NCBI RefSeq assembly: GCF_000622225.1
Contig: NZ_JHWD01000030.1
Coordinates: 1 to 39,294, forward strand
DNA length: 39,294 bases
Direction: 5' to 3'
Source of the DNA: Roseomonas mucosa ATCC BAA-692
GTDB lineage: Bacteria > Pseudomonadota > Alphaproteobacteria > Acetobacterales > Acetobacteraceae
Shown one piece after another: positions 7,489-17,477 of the stretch. A program made the position numbers and the translations under genes. Numbering within the stretch: position 1 is the first letter of the stretch; every line of letters begins with the position of its first letter. The notes under the pieces were generated by a model that saw nothing but the letters and a program-made list of their open reading frames with translations, had not been told where the DNA came from and searched no databases.

Positions 7489-9825
7489 CTAGGCCGTCTC
7501 CCGCAACACATAGGTATAGAAGCGCACCTGCCCGTCCGGATCGGTTTCCCGGTAAAGGCCCTGGATCTCGTTCTCGAAGCCAGGAAAGCGGTTCGCCGCC
7601 CGCTCGAAGGCCTTCAGGTAGTCGATCATCGGCCGTGAAGCCTCGCCCAGCCTCTCGCCTGGAATGACCGTGGCGATCCCGGGTGGATAGACCAGCCAGA
7701 GCGTGACCGCGACGCGGCCGAAGCACTCGTCCAGCGGCACGTAGTCCACCCGGTTCCGCACCAGTTCGCGCACCGCCTCGTGCGGCGGCATCACCATCTC
7801 CGGGAAGTGCCCAGCCTGGAACTGCGCGGCCTGCAATCCGCTGACATCCTGGGCTCGGTAGAAGTCGTGCATCTCCGCGCAGAGCTCGCGCAGGCGTAGC
7901 CCGGCATAGCGCTTCGGCCGCCGTGCGACGAAGCCGGGGATGACCTCCTCCAGCGGCGCGTTCTGGTCGTGCAGCTTCTTGAAGGTGACCAGATGGGACA
8001 GCAACGTGCCTGCCTTGCTGCTCTCGCTGCCGGGCGTGAGCAGGAAAAGCAGGCTGTTCAGGTCGTTCTTCTCCGGCACGATGCGGTTCTGGCGCAGATA
8101 CTCCGCCACCACCGGAGCCGGCACGCCATGCCGGGCATAGCCGCCATCGGTAAAGCCCGGCGTCAGCACCGTCAGCTTGTTCGGATCGGTCATCGCCCAG
8201 CCCGCCGGCACATCGCCGAAACCATGCCAGTCCTCGCCCGGGCGGAACTCCCAGTGCTCGGGATTGGCAGCCAACAGATCGGTCGGCACCTCCTCCCAGG
8301 GCGTGGGCACGCCATCCAGCCTCACGGTCTTCGGCACGAAGGGTTCAAAGAACCATCGGCGTGCCGGGTCCACCTCCTTCTCCGCCATCTCGCGCGCGGT
8401 GAAACGCAGCTTCTTGCGCATCTCGATGCCGAGGCGGACGGTGTCGTCCCACAGCACCTCGCCGGAACGGCCCTTCATCATCTGCGCGCCCACGTCGAGC
8501 GAGGCGAAGAGCGGGTAGAAAGGGCTGGTCGAGGCGTGCAGCAGGTACATCTCGTTGAAGCGGCGGTGCCCGACGCGGCGCCGCTGCTCACCGAGATGGC
8601 TGTCCTTCACATGGATCTGCGAGGCCTGGGAGAAGCTGGCGAGCTGCTTGTGGGTGCTCTGCGTCACCAGGATGCCCGGCGCGTCGGGGCCCAGCTTCTC
8701 CAGCCCCATGCCGAAGCGGCCGCGGAAGAGCGGATGGAACTTCATGAAGCCCGCCCAGGCCTCGTCAAAGAGGATGTAGTCGCAGAGATGGCCGATGCGG
8801 TTCAGCACCTCCTCGGCGGAATAGATCGTGCCGTCATAGGTGCACTGCTCGATCACCGCGGCGCGGAAGGGGCGCGGCCGGCGCCAGGCCTCGGCATCGC
8901 TCACCAGCGGGTTGGTGCGGATCGCCTCGCGCAGCCGCTCCTCCGACAGCGCGCCCTTCAGCATCGGCCCGATCAGCCCATGCGGGTTGCGCGCCGTCTC
9001 CACGAAGATCGGCAGGGCGCCGCTGAGGAAGAGCGCGCCGTGATGCGCCGCCTTGTGGTTGTTGCGGTCGAACAGCACCAGGTCGCCCTCGGCCAGCAGG
9101 GCGTTCAGCGCGATCTTGTTGGAGGTGGAGGTGCCGTTCAGCACGAAGTAGGTACGCTCGGCCCCGAAGATCTTCGCCGCCTCGCGCTGCGCCTTCAGGG
9201 CCGGACCCTCATGCGTCAGCAGGTCGCCAAGTTGCAGCACGGAATTGTCGAGGTCGTCGCGGAACACCGCCTCGCCCAGATGCTCGACGAAGATCCGCCC
9301 GATCGGGCTGCGGCTGTAGAACATGCCGCCGTTGTGGCCAGGGCAGGTCCAGAGCTGGTTGCCCTGCTCGGCGTAATCGACCAGCGCCCCGAAGAAGGGG
9401 GTCTTCAGCGTCTCCGCATACTGCCGCAGCCGGGAAACGAGGTTCTTGGCGATGAATTCCGGCGTTTCCTCGGCCAGGAAGACGAAGCCGTCCACATCGT
9501 CCAGCACATCAACCGGAATGTCCTCCAGCCGCCGGCGGCGCACCAGCAGGAAGATCGGCACCTCCGTACCGCGCCGTCGGACCAGCGAGATCAGGGCCGC
9601 CGCCTTGCCCTGGAGGCCCTTCTTGCCCCAGTCCACCACAACGCAGCCGATCGCGGCATCGGTGCGGACCACCAGCTCGGCATCCTCGTCCCGCCGGGCC
9701 CGCAGCACGGCATACCCCATGCCCTCGATCTCGGTGAGGATCTGCCGCAGCCGGGCGCCCTCCAGATCGGCCTCGTCGAAAGCCGGGGCACAGACCAGGA
9801 ACTTGAAACGACGGGCGTATTCCAT
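7489..9825 (-). CDS. Orn/Lys/Arg decarboxylase (PLP-dependent, fold type I)
   Basis: A 778-aa amino-acid decarboxylase of the prokaryotic ornithine/lysine/arginine family. The start at 9825 follows GGGAGA. An N-terminal receiver-like wing domain (residues 1-130) precedes the aspartate-aminotransferase-fold core. The PLP-binding Lys is in STHKQLASFSQ, and FDEAWAGFMKFHP just before it supplies the cofactor Asp. The C-terminal domain includes GVPAPVVAEYLRQNRIVPEK. It would release CO2 and a polyamine (putrescine, cadaverine or agmatine), giving polyamine supply or acid resistance. Length is slightly above that of E. coli SpeC/LdcC/AdiA. The exact substrate cannot be fixed, and no antiporter gene lies beside it. 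Confidence 0.92.
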   Translation of the reverse strand: MEYARRFKFLVCAPAFDEADLEGARLRQILTEIEGMGYAVLRARRDEDAELVVRTDAAIGCVVVDWGKKGLQGKAAALISLVRRRGTEVPIFLLVRRRRLEDIPVDVLDDVDGFVFLAEETPEFIAKNLVSRLRQYAETLKTPFFGALVDYAEQGNQLWTCPGHNGGMFYSRSPIGRIFVEHLGEAVFRDDLDNSVLQLGDLLTHEGPALKAQREAAKIFGAERTYFVLNGTSTSNKIALNALLAEGDLVLFDRNNHKAAHHGALFLSGALPIFVETARNPHGLIGPMLKGALSEERLREAIRTNPLVSDAEAWRRPRPFRAAVIEQCTYDGTIYSAEEVLNRIGHLCDYILFDEAWAGFMKFHPLFRGRFGMGLEKLGPDAPGILVTQSTHKQLASFSQASQIHVKDSHLGEQRRRVGHRRFNEMYLLHASTSPFYPLFASLDVGAQMMKGRSGEVLWDDTVRLGIEMRKKLRFTAREMAEKEVDPARRWFFEPFVPKTVRLDGVPTPWEEVPTDLLAANPEHWEFRPGEDWHGFGDVPAGWAMTDPNKLTVLTPGFTDGGYARHGVPAPVVAEYLRQNRIVPEKNDLNSLLFLLTPGSESSKAGTLLSHLVTFKKLHDQNAPLEEVIPGFVARRPKRYAGLRLRELCAEMHDFYRAQDVSGLQAAQFQAGHFPEMVMPPHEAVRELVRNRVDYVPLDECFGRVAVTLWLVYPPGIATVIPGERLGEASRPMIDYLKAFERAANRFPGFENEIQGLYRETDPDGQVRFYTYVLRETA

Positions 9826-10058
9826 CCGGATCTCCCTACAGGCGGCATGGCCGGCGGGCTGACCCTGATCATGCGCGCCCTGCCGGATCAAGCGGGTTGC
9901 CTATGACCCTTCCGTGAAATTGAAGCCTTCCCCAGCGCCTGTCAGCGGCCGTGCCGCGGGTGTTTCCTTCCGTCCGGCATGGGAGCGACATTGTCGGAAG
10001 GACCCGCCGATCGCCGGCCGAACCCACCCCGACCAACGGTACGATCGCGCACGAAAAT

Positions 10059-10086
10059 GCCGGCCCGGGCCAGTACCCGGGCCGGC
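10059..10086 (-). terminator. rho-independent terminator of the mmsA-like gene
   Basis: An 11-base perfect stem (GCCGGCCCGGG / CCCGGGCCGGC) with a 6-base loop is followed on the minus strand by ATTTTCG. It lies just after the stop of the aldehyde dehydrogenase gene at 10092 and so ends that transcript. Its T-run is short. Confidence 0.75.
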
Positions 10087-10091
10087 CAGGA

Positions 10092-11594
<1,503 letters not shown>

Positions 11595-11667
11595 GCGTCT
11601 CGTCTCCCATTCTCCCGGCGGAACGGCGTGGCGCCACCGGCGCATCCTGCGATAAGGCTCGACCGAA

Positions 11668-11715
11668 CGCACATCAATGGGCAGAATTGCACCCTCGATG
11701 TGCGGGAATTGATGT
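11668..11715. promoter_or_regulatory. LysR-type operator region between mmsA and its regulator
   Basis: Two interleaved 8-base inverted repeats occur here: CGCACATC (11668) with GATGTGCG (11697), and ACATCAAT (11671) with ATTGATGT (11708). They lie in the short divergent promoter region where a LysR protein normally binds both its own and the target promoter. Confidence 0.5.
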
Positions 11716-11721
11716 CACCCC

Positions 11722-12645
11722 ATGAACTGGGACCGTGTCCGGATTTTCCTGGCCGTGGCACGCGCGGGGCAGATCCTGGCCGCCGCCCGGGAACTGAAGC
11801 TGAACCATGCCACCGTGGGCCGGCAGATCTCCGCCCTGGAGCGCGAGATCGGGGCCAAGCTGCTGGACCGCCGGAACCAGGGCTGCGTGCTGACCAGTGC
11901 CGGTGAGGCCCTGCTCGCCACGGCGGAGCGGGCGGAGTCCGAGTTCCTGCGGCTGGGCTCCCAGTTGAACAGCATGGAAGGGGCCGTCAGCGGCACCGTC
12001 CGCATCGGGGCGCCGGACGGTCTCGGCAACTACGTGCTGGCGGGGCAGTTGGCCGGGCTGGCGGAACAGAATCCCGGCCTGGTCATCCAGCTTGTGCCCC
12101 TGCCCCGCACCTTCTCCCTGTCGCGGCGCGAGGCGGACCTGGCGATCACGCTGGAGCGCCCCGAGCAGGGCCGGCTGATCGTCACCAAGCTCACCGACTA
12201 CACCCTCAGCGTCTATGCCTCGGAAGCCTATCTCGCACGCACCGGACCGATCGCCCGGCCGGCGGAACTGTCGGGCCGCCTCTTCGTCACGAATGTCGAG
12301 GACTACGTGTACAGCCGCGCCCTGGACTACGCCGCCGCCCTGCGCCGCGTGATCGGTGCACGCTACGAATGCGGCAGCGTGGTGGCCCAGATGGAAGCCG
12401 TCCGGGCTGGCCATGGCGTCGGCATCCTGCACGACTATGCCGCCGGTTCCTTCCCCGAGCTGCGGCGCGTCCTTCCGGAGATACGCTTCCTGCGGAGCTA
12501 CTGGCTGATCTCCCATCCCGACACGCATGACACGCAGCGGGTCCAGCTCACCCGCCGGCATATCCTTTCGGGCATCCGGGCCGAGGCCGCGCGGTTCGTG
12601 CAGCCGGGCTCGTCCGCCGCCCTGACTCAGGAGCAAGCCTGCTGA
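11722..12645 (+). CDS. LysR-family transcriptional regulator
   Basis: A 307-aa LysR regulator. The N-terminal winged HTH (about residues 1-60) reads [18 protein letters not shown] then [20 protein letters not shown], and a periplasmic-binding-like effector domain follows from about residue 90. Length is normal. It is divergent from the methylmalonate-semialdehyde dehydrogenase gene and probably controls it; the inducer is unknown. The downstream MarR gene runs the same way after a 90-base gap and is likely a separate unit. Confidence 0.92.
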   Translation: MNWDRVRIFLAVARAGQILAAARELKLNHATVGRQISALEREIGAKLLDRRNQGCVLTSAGEALLATAERAESEFLRLGSQLNSMEGAVSGTVRIGAPDGLGNYVLAGQLAGLAEQNPGLVIQLVPLPRTFSLSRREADLAITLERPEQGRLIVTKLTDYTLSVYASEAYLARTGPIARPAELSGRLFVTNVEDYVYSRALDYAAALRRVIGARYECGSVVAQMEAVRAGHGVGILHDYAAGSFPELRRVLPEIRFLRSYWLISHPDTHDTQRVQLTRRHILSGIRAEAARFVQPGSSAALTQEQAC

Positions 12646-12735
12646 CCCGGGAGAAGGCACCACGCCCGATCCCTTCCCCCGTTGCTGCGATCTGCTCTAG
12701 AGCCTGGGTCCGTCCCAACCGCCACGGAAAGCCTG

Positions 12736-13173
12736 ATGCCCATCGGATCCATGTACGAGATGCCCGGCCACCTGATCCGGCGGGCGCATCAGATCTCGGG
12801 CGCCATCTTCACGGCGCGGCTGGCAGGCTTCGACATCACCTCGGTGCAGTATGCCGCGATGGTGGCGATTGCCTCCCAGCCAGGGATCGACGCGACGCGG
12901 CTTTCGGACCTGATCGCCTTTGACCGGGCGACACTCGGCGGCGTGCTCGACCGGCTGGAGGCCAAGGGCCTCATCGCGCGCCAGCCGTCGCGCCAGGACA
13001 GGCGCGTCAAGACCATCACCCTGACCGTGGATGGAAGCGCCCTGCTGGAAACCGTGAAGGACCGGGTGCTGGCCGCCCAGGCGGAGATGATGCATTCCCT
13101 TTCGGAAGCGGAACAGGCTCAGTTCATCGCGCTGCTCAAGAAATTCGTGGGGCGGGTCCCGGAAGAAGATTGA
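12736..13173 (+). CDS. MarR-family regulator (MobR-like)
   Basis: A 145-aa winged-helix MarR regulator starting at the Met at 12736, behind GGAAAG. The recognition helix and wing read DRATLGGVLDRLEAKGLIARQ then DRRVKTITLT. The start is set at MPIGSMYEMPGH; the 18 upstream codons in frame lack family features. It stands 141 bases before the mobA-like gene in the same orientation. In Comamonas testosteroni the MarR protein MobR represses mobA and is relieved by 3-hydroxybenzoate, so a similar job is likely here, although there the two genes are divergent. Confidence 0.88.
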   Translation: MPIGSMYEMPGHLIRRAHQISGAIFTARLAGFDITSVQYAAMVAIASQPGIDATRLSDLIAFDRATLGGVLDRLEAKGLIARQPSRQDRRVKTITLTVDGSALLETVKDRVLAAQAEMMHSLSEAEQAQFIALLKKFVGRVPEED

Positions 13174-13179
13174 CAGCAT

Positions 13180-13192
13180 ACATACTTTATGT
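13180..13192. promoter_or_regulatory. candidate MarR operator in the mobA promoter
   Basis: An inverted repeat ACATA-CTT-TATGT lies 10 bases after a TTGACA hexamer (13170-13175), in an AT-rich island between the MarR gene and the mobA-like gene. Dyads of this size overlapping the promoter are typical MarR sites. A well-spaced -10 hexamer is not obvious. Confidence 0.5.
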
Positions 13193-13313
13193 GTTCATCC
13201 TTTCTATGGGGTAAGCCATACGGAAGGGCGTGACGGGCCCGCTCTGCCGATGCCACTCGCATCCGGCGCCGCTCGTCCCCCCGCCGAAGCTGGCAATCCA
13301 GGGAGGAGTGAGC

Positions 13314-15311
13314 ATGCAGTTCCATCTCAATGGCTTCCACACGGGCGATCCGGAAGCCGCCAGGGTCGATCCCCCTGTCCCCGGTGCCACGCCGGCGCCG
13401 TTGCCCGGGACGACCGATGTCCTGATCGTCGGCTGCGGCCCGGCCGGCCTGACACTGGCGGCGCAGCTGGCGGCCTTCCCGGGGATCTCGACGCGCATCG
13501 TGGAGCAGAAGGCCGGTCCGCTGATGCTGGGCCAGGCCGATGGCATCGCCTGCCGCACGATGGAGATGTTCAACGCCTTCGGCTTCGCCGAGCGTGTGCT
13601 GCGCGAGGCGTACTGGGTCAACGAGCTGGTGTTCTGGAAGCCGGACAGCACCCGGCGCGACGCCATCTATCGCAGCGACCGCATCCGGGATACGGAGGAG
13701 GGGCTTTCGGAGTTCCCGCACGTCATCCTCAACCAGGCCCGGGTGCATGACTTCTACCTGGAGACGATGCGGCGCGGCGCCTCGCCCATCGTGCCGGACT
13801 ACCACCGCCGCCTCGCCAGCCTGGAGGTCTCGACGGAGCCGGATGTTTCCCACCCCGTGACGGCCCGCTTCGAGCGCCTCGATCCCGGGCATGAGGGAGA
13901 GGTGGAGGCCATCCGGGCCCGCTACGCGGTCGGCTGCGATGGCGCCCGCAGCGCCGTGCGGCGCGAGATCGGCCTCAGCCTGGAAGGCGCCTCCGCCAAC
14001 CAGGCCTGGGGCGTGATGGACGTGCTCGCGGTCACCGACTTTCCCGATATCCGCCTGAAATGCGTGATCCATTCGGCGGCGGGGAACATGGTGATCATCC
14101 CCCGCGAGGGCGGCTATCTCGTGCGGCTCTATATCGAGATGGACAAGCTCGCCGAGAACGAGCGTGTCGCCAGTCGCCAGATCACCGTCGATCACCTGAT
14201 CGCGGCCGCGCGGCGCATCCTCAGTCCTTATACGCTGGAGGTTAAGGAGGTGGCCTGGTGGTCCGTCTATGAGATCGGCCAGCGCCTGTGCGGCCGCTTC
14301 GACGATGTGCCAACGGCGGCGAAGGCCACGCGCCCGCCCCGCGTCTTCATCGCCGGCGATGCCTGCCATACGCACAGCCCCAAGGCCGGGCAGGGCATGA
14401 ACGTTTCCATGCAGGATGCCTTCAACCTCGGCTGGAAGCTGGCCGCGGTACTGCGGGGGCAGGTCGATCCCGCGCTGCTCGCCACCTATTCAGTGGAACG
14501 CCACGCCGTGGCGGAAGAACTGATCGCCTTCGACCGGAAGCTGGCCCGGATGCTGTCCCTGCCGCCCAAGGACCCCCACGACCCGGACAGCGAAGGCGTC
14601 GATCCGGCCGAGTTCCAGGCATATTTCGTGCAGCAGGGCCGCTTCACGGCTGGCACGGCGATGCGCTACGCGCCTTCGGCGATCACCGGGGCGGCGACGC
14701 ACCAGCATCTCGCGGAAGGCTTCGCCATCGGCATGCGCTTCCACTCCGCGCCGGTCATCCGCCTGGCGGATGCCAAGCCGATGCATCTGGGTCACACGGT
14801 GCAGGCCGATGGCCGCTGGCGTCTCTTCGCCTTTGCGGCGGCGGAGGACCCGGCGGCCCCGTCATCCCGCATCCAGGCGCTTTGCCGGTTCCTGGAAGGG
14901 GACGCGGCCTCGCCGATCCGGCGCCATACCCCGGAGGGAGAGGACATCGACGCGGTGATCGACCTGCGGGCGATCTTCCAGCAGCCGCACCGCGAGCTGG
15001 CCTTCGGCGCCATGCCCGCCCTGCTGCGCCCGGCGAAAGGGCGCCATGGCCTCGTGGACCACGAGAAGATGTTCTGCCCGGTGGTGGCGAATGGCCAGGA
15101 TATCTTCGACCTTCGCGGGATCGACCGCGGGCATGGGTGCGTGGTGATCGTCAGGCCGGACCAGCACGTGGCGCATGTCCTGTCCCTGGAGGACCATGCG
15201 GGGATCGCCGACTTCTTCAGTGCCTTCATGCTGAACGGCCAGCAGGCGGTGCCGCGCCGGGATGGCGCAAGCAAGGCGCCGCTGGGCTTCAGCCAGCAGC
15301 CGGCGCTGTAA
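13314..15311 (+). CDS. mobA: 3-hydroxybenzoate 4-monooxygenase (MobA-like flavoprotein)
   Basis: A 665-aa class A flavoprotein hydroxylase of the phenol 2-monooxygenase group. The FAD motif is VLIVGCGPAGLTLAAQLA (residues ~35-52). GQADGIACRTMEMF, the DG motif in YAVGCDGARSAVR and the second FAD motif FIAGDACHTHSPKAGQGMN are all present, and the C-terminal thioredoxin-like domain is complete. The start MQFHLNGF and the overall sequence closely recall MobA of Comamonas, which turns 3-hydroxybenzoate into protocatechuate with NADPH and O2. A GGGAGGAG ribosome site fixes the start. It sits behind a MobR-like regulator. Protocatechuate ring-cleavage genes are not in the window, although a CHA-aldolase-like gene is (36058). 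Confidence 0.88.
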   Translation: MQFHLNGFHTGDPEAARVDPPVPGATPAPLPGTTDVLIVGCGPAGLTLAAQLAAFPGISTRIVEQKAGPLMLGQADGIACRTMEMFNAFGFAERVLREAYWVNELVFWKPDSTRRDAIYRSDRIRDTEEGLSEFPHVILNQARVHDFYLETMRRGASPIVPDYHRRLASLEVSTEPDVSHPVTARFERLDPGHEGEVEAIRARYAVGCDGARSAVRREIGLSLEGASANQAWGVMDVLAVTDFPDIRLKCVIHSAAGNMVIIPREGGYLVRLYIEMDKLAENERVASRQITVDHLIAAARRILSPYTLEVKEVAWWSVYEIGQRLCGRFDDVPTAAKATRPPRVFIAGDACHTHSPKAGQGMNVSMQDAFNLGWKLAAVLRGQVDPALLATYSVERHAVAEELIAFDRKLARMLSLPPKDPHDPDSEGVDPAEFQAYFVQQGRFTAGTAMRYAPSAITGAATHQHLAEGFAIGMRFHSAPVIRLADAKPMHLGHTVQADGRWRLFAFAAAEDPAAPSSRIQALCRFLEGDAASPIRRHTPEGEDIDAVIDLRAIFQQPHRELAFGAMPALLRPAKGRHGLVDHEKMFCPVVANGQDIFDLRGIDRGHGCVVIVRPDQHVAHVLSLEDHAGIADFFSAFMLNGQQAVPRRDGASKAPLGFSQQPAL

Positions 15312-15498
15312 CCGCGGGTCAGGGCCGGGACGCCCGGAGGGGAGGAGACACCGTGGCCATGCTCGTCGTGGCCGCAACCGCCGCAATGCCCACAGCGTGA
15401 CCAAGGGCGGGCGGGGTATCGGCCGGCGTGCCCTTCTCCGGACCCGGTGCCGGATGTAGGCTTTCTGGAAGCCGATGGACCGCACTGTGGAGGCTTCC

Positions 15499-16545
15499 AT
15501 GTCCGATCCCACGATCCGCCTGACCGAACTCGCCCATGGCGGCGGCTGCGGCTGCAAGCTCGCCCCGGCGGTGCTGCGGGAGCTCCTGTCCGAACAGCCC
15601 ATGGCCGGTCCCTTCCGGCAGTTGCTGGTCGGGACCGAGACCTCGGACGATGCCGCCGTCTGGCAGGTGAACGAGGATCTGGCGGTGATCGCCACCACCG
15701 ACTTCTTCATGCCGATGGTGGACGACCCGGAGGATTTCGGGCGGATCGCCGCCACCAACGCCTTGTCGGATATCTATGCGATGGGCGGCCAGCCGATCAT
15801 GGCCCTGGCCATCCTGGGCATGCCGATCAACAAGCTGGAACCGGCGGTGATCCGGCGGATCCTGGCGGGTGGCGCCTCGGTCTGCGCCGAGGCCGGAATT
15901 CCCGTGGCCGGTGGCCATTCCATTGACGCGCCGGAGCCGATCTACGGGCTGGCGGTGATCGGCCTCTGCCATCCCGCCCAGGTGCGCCGCAATGCCGGAG
16001 CCCAGCCGGGCGATGCGCTGATCCTGACCAAGGGGTTGGGCGTTGGCATCTATTCCGCCGCCATCATGAAGGGCGCCCTGCCGGACGGGGCCTATGCCGA
16101 GATGCTGGCCTCCACCACCCTGCTGAACCGGGTCGGCGCGGAACTGGCCAAGGACCCCGCCGTGCATGGCATCACCGATGTCACCGGCTTCGGCATCCTG
16201 GGGCACGCGCTGGAGATGGCGCAGGGTTCCGGCCTGTGCCTGACCCTGCGGCTCGATGACCTGCCCTGGCTGTCCCACGCCGCCGCGCTGGCCGAGCGCG
16301 GCTTCATCACCGGCGCCTCCGACCGCAACTGGGCCAGCTATGGCGACAGGATCGCGCTGCCGGCCGGCCTGCCGGACTGGCGGCGCCGGCTGCTGGCCGA
16401 TCCGCAAACCTCGGGCGGGCTGCTCGTCGCCTGCGCGGAGACGGAAGCGGCCCGCATCCTGTCCGACATCCGGGAGGCGGGCTATCCCGCCGCTCGCATC
16501 GTCGGCCGTGCCGAGCCGGGCGAGGCGCGGGTGGCGGTCGCCTGA
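15499..16545 (+). CDS. selD: selenide, water dikinase
   Basis: A 348-aa SelD, the ATP-dependent enzyme that makes monoselenophosphate from selenide for Sec-tRNA synthesis. The catalytic Cys17 and the ATP-binding Lys20 lie in HGGGCGCKL, matching Cys17 of E. coli SelD; it is therefore the Cys, not the Sec, version. [40 protein letters not shown] (in segments) and [14 protein letters not shown] are family motifs. GGAGG precedes the start at 15499. It is on the plus strand and converges, with one small gene between, on the minus-strand sel/fdn run. Separate control from selA/selB is likely. Confidence 0.95.
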   Translation: MSDPTIRLTELAHGGGCGCKLAPAVLRELLSEQPMAGPFRQLLVGTETSDDAAVWQVNEDLAVIATTDFFMPMVDDPEDFGRIAATNALSDIYAMGGQPIMALAILGMPINKLEPAVIRRILAGGASVCAEAGIPVAGGHSIDAPEPIYGLAVIGLCHPAQVRRNAGAQPGDALILTKGLGVGIYSAAIMKGALPDGAYAEMLASTTLLNRVGAELAKDPAVHGITDVTGFGILGHALEMAQGSGLCLTLRLDDLPWLSHAAALAERGFITGASDRNWASYGDRIALPAGLPDWRRRLLADPQTSGGLLVACAETEAARILSDIREAGYPAARIVGRAEPGEARVAVA

Positions 16546-16684
16546 CGGATGCCGGTGTCTTTCATGCACGCCTGGGCAAACCCGGCGGACCGCCACACGC
16601 TTTCCTGTCAGCGATGAAGGAATCCAAGGGGATCGTGTGGCGGCCGGGATGGCACGGCCGGTCCCCCTCCATGGGAGAATGACG

Positions 16685-17029
16685 ATGCGTTCAGGAGCGT
16701 TCTGGATCGCCGGGAGCCTGATCCTTGGCCTCGGCACGGCGGCCGTGGCCCAGCAGAGCGGCACACCGCCCTCGAAGCAGAGCCTGGACAGCAATGCGGG
16801 CTGCCAGGGTGCGACCGAATCCCAGCCGGCAACGCAGCCCGCCAGGGGCAGGAGCGACAGCACCGCCCCTGGCAATGCGGGCAATACAGGCTGGAGCGGC
16901 GGGACCGGCGGCTCTTTTATCGGCACCCAGTCCAGCGGAAAGACGCCGCAGTCACGCACCTGGCAACCGGTGACGGCCCGGGGCCTCGATCCGATCAGCG
17001 CACCGAAGAAAGCCGCGCCGAACTGCTGA
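16685..17029 (+). CDS. small secreted Gly/Ser/Thr-rich protein, 114 aa
   Basis: A short protein with a clear Sec signal peptide (FWIAGSLILGLGTAAVAQQ, cleavage about residue 22) and a low-complexity mature part of about 90 residues, rich in Gly, Ser, Thr and Pro. A repeated-looking GNAGNTGWSGGTGGSFIG core and a Cys at each end (GCQG, APNC) stand out. The start at 16685 is preferred over the Met at 16679 because it leaves proper spacing to GGGAGA. It follows selD by 139 bases in the same direction and ends at a shared terminator with the minus-strand sel genes. I do not recognise a family; the location suggests a periplasmic accessory of the formate dehydrogenase, which is inference. Confidence 0.7.
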   Translation: MRSGAFWIAGSLILGLGTAAVAQQSGTPPSKQSLDSNAGCQGATESQPATQPARGRSDSTAPGNAGNTGWSGGTGGSFIGTQSSGKTPQSRTWQPVTARGLDPISAPKKAAPNC

Positions 17030-17039
17030 CCGGTTCAGT

Positions 17040-17070
17040 CCACCCGGCCCGGGATCTGTCGGCCGGGTGG
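17040..17070. terminator. hairpin between convergent genes
   Basis: A 10-base perfect stem (CCACCCGGCC / GGCCGGGTGG) with an 11-base loop lies between the stop of the small secreted protein and the stop of the 123-aa gene. It can end transcription from both sides. A clear U-run is lacking. Confidence 0.6.
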
Positions 17071-17095
17071 GACGGATGCCCTCTGCCCGGCTGCG

Positions 17096-17467
17096 TCAGG
17101 CCGGGTCCAGCCGCAGCCGCAGGCCCTCGGCGTTGAAGAATTCGCCCTCGCGGATCAGGCCACGGTCCTCATGGAGGCCGCGCGTCAAGGAAGCGAGGCG
17201 GGCCTTGGCCTCCCGGTCCTCGACCAGCCCTTCCCGCCCGGCCCGGAAGAAGACCACCGCCTCCCATGGCACCCGGGCGCCGGCGAAAAGCGAGACCATG
17301 TCCGGCCAGCGCGTCTCGTCCCCCACGACATGGAGATAGGCCGAGCGGAGAGGTTCCACGGTGCTCTCGGCGATCCGCAGCAACACGAAGAGCATGGTGA
17401 AGGAACCGGCTTCGCCATAGGTGGCGATCAGCCAGTCGTCGAAATCCGTCTCGGCAGGCGTGGTCAT
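17096..17467 (-). CDS. hypothetical protein, 123 aa, end of the sel operon
   Basis: An unrecognised 123-aa protein starting 10 bases after the selB stop, so almost certainly translated from the same message. It begins MTTPAETDFDDWLIATYGEAG, then has a hydrophobic helix (SFTMLFVLLRIAEST) and a mixed alpha/beta part containing RWPDMVSLFAGARVPWEAVVFFRA and HEDRGLIREGEFFNAEGL. No Cys is present, so it is not a metal-cluster protein. No signal peptide is visible. Tight coupling to selB points to a role in Sec decoding or formate dehydrogenase biogenesis, but nothing in the sequence proves it. Confidence 0.75.
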   Translation of the reverse strand: MTTPAETDFDDWLIATYGEAGSFTMLFVLLRIAESTVEPLRSAYLHVVGDETRWPDMVSLFAGARVPWEAVVFFRAGREGLVEDREAKARLASLTRGLHEDRGLIREGEFFNAEGLRLRLDPA

Positions 17468-17477
17468 GGCGGGCGGG

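Noticed and set aside
7969-9906. 645-codon plus-strand open frame
   Set aside because: Antisense of the Orn/Lys/Arg decarboxylase, no recognisable domain.
15312-15498. Short peptide frame after mobA (GTG near 15353)
   Set aside because: Only 15 codons with no further support; the gap otherwise shows nothing.
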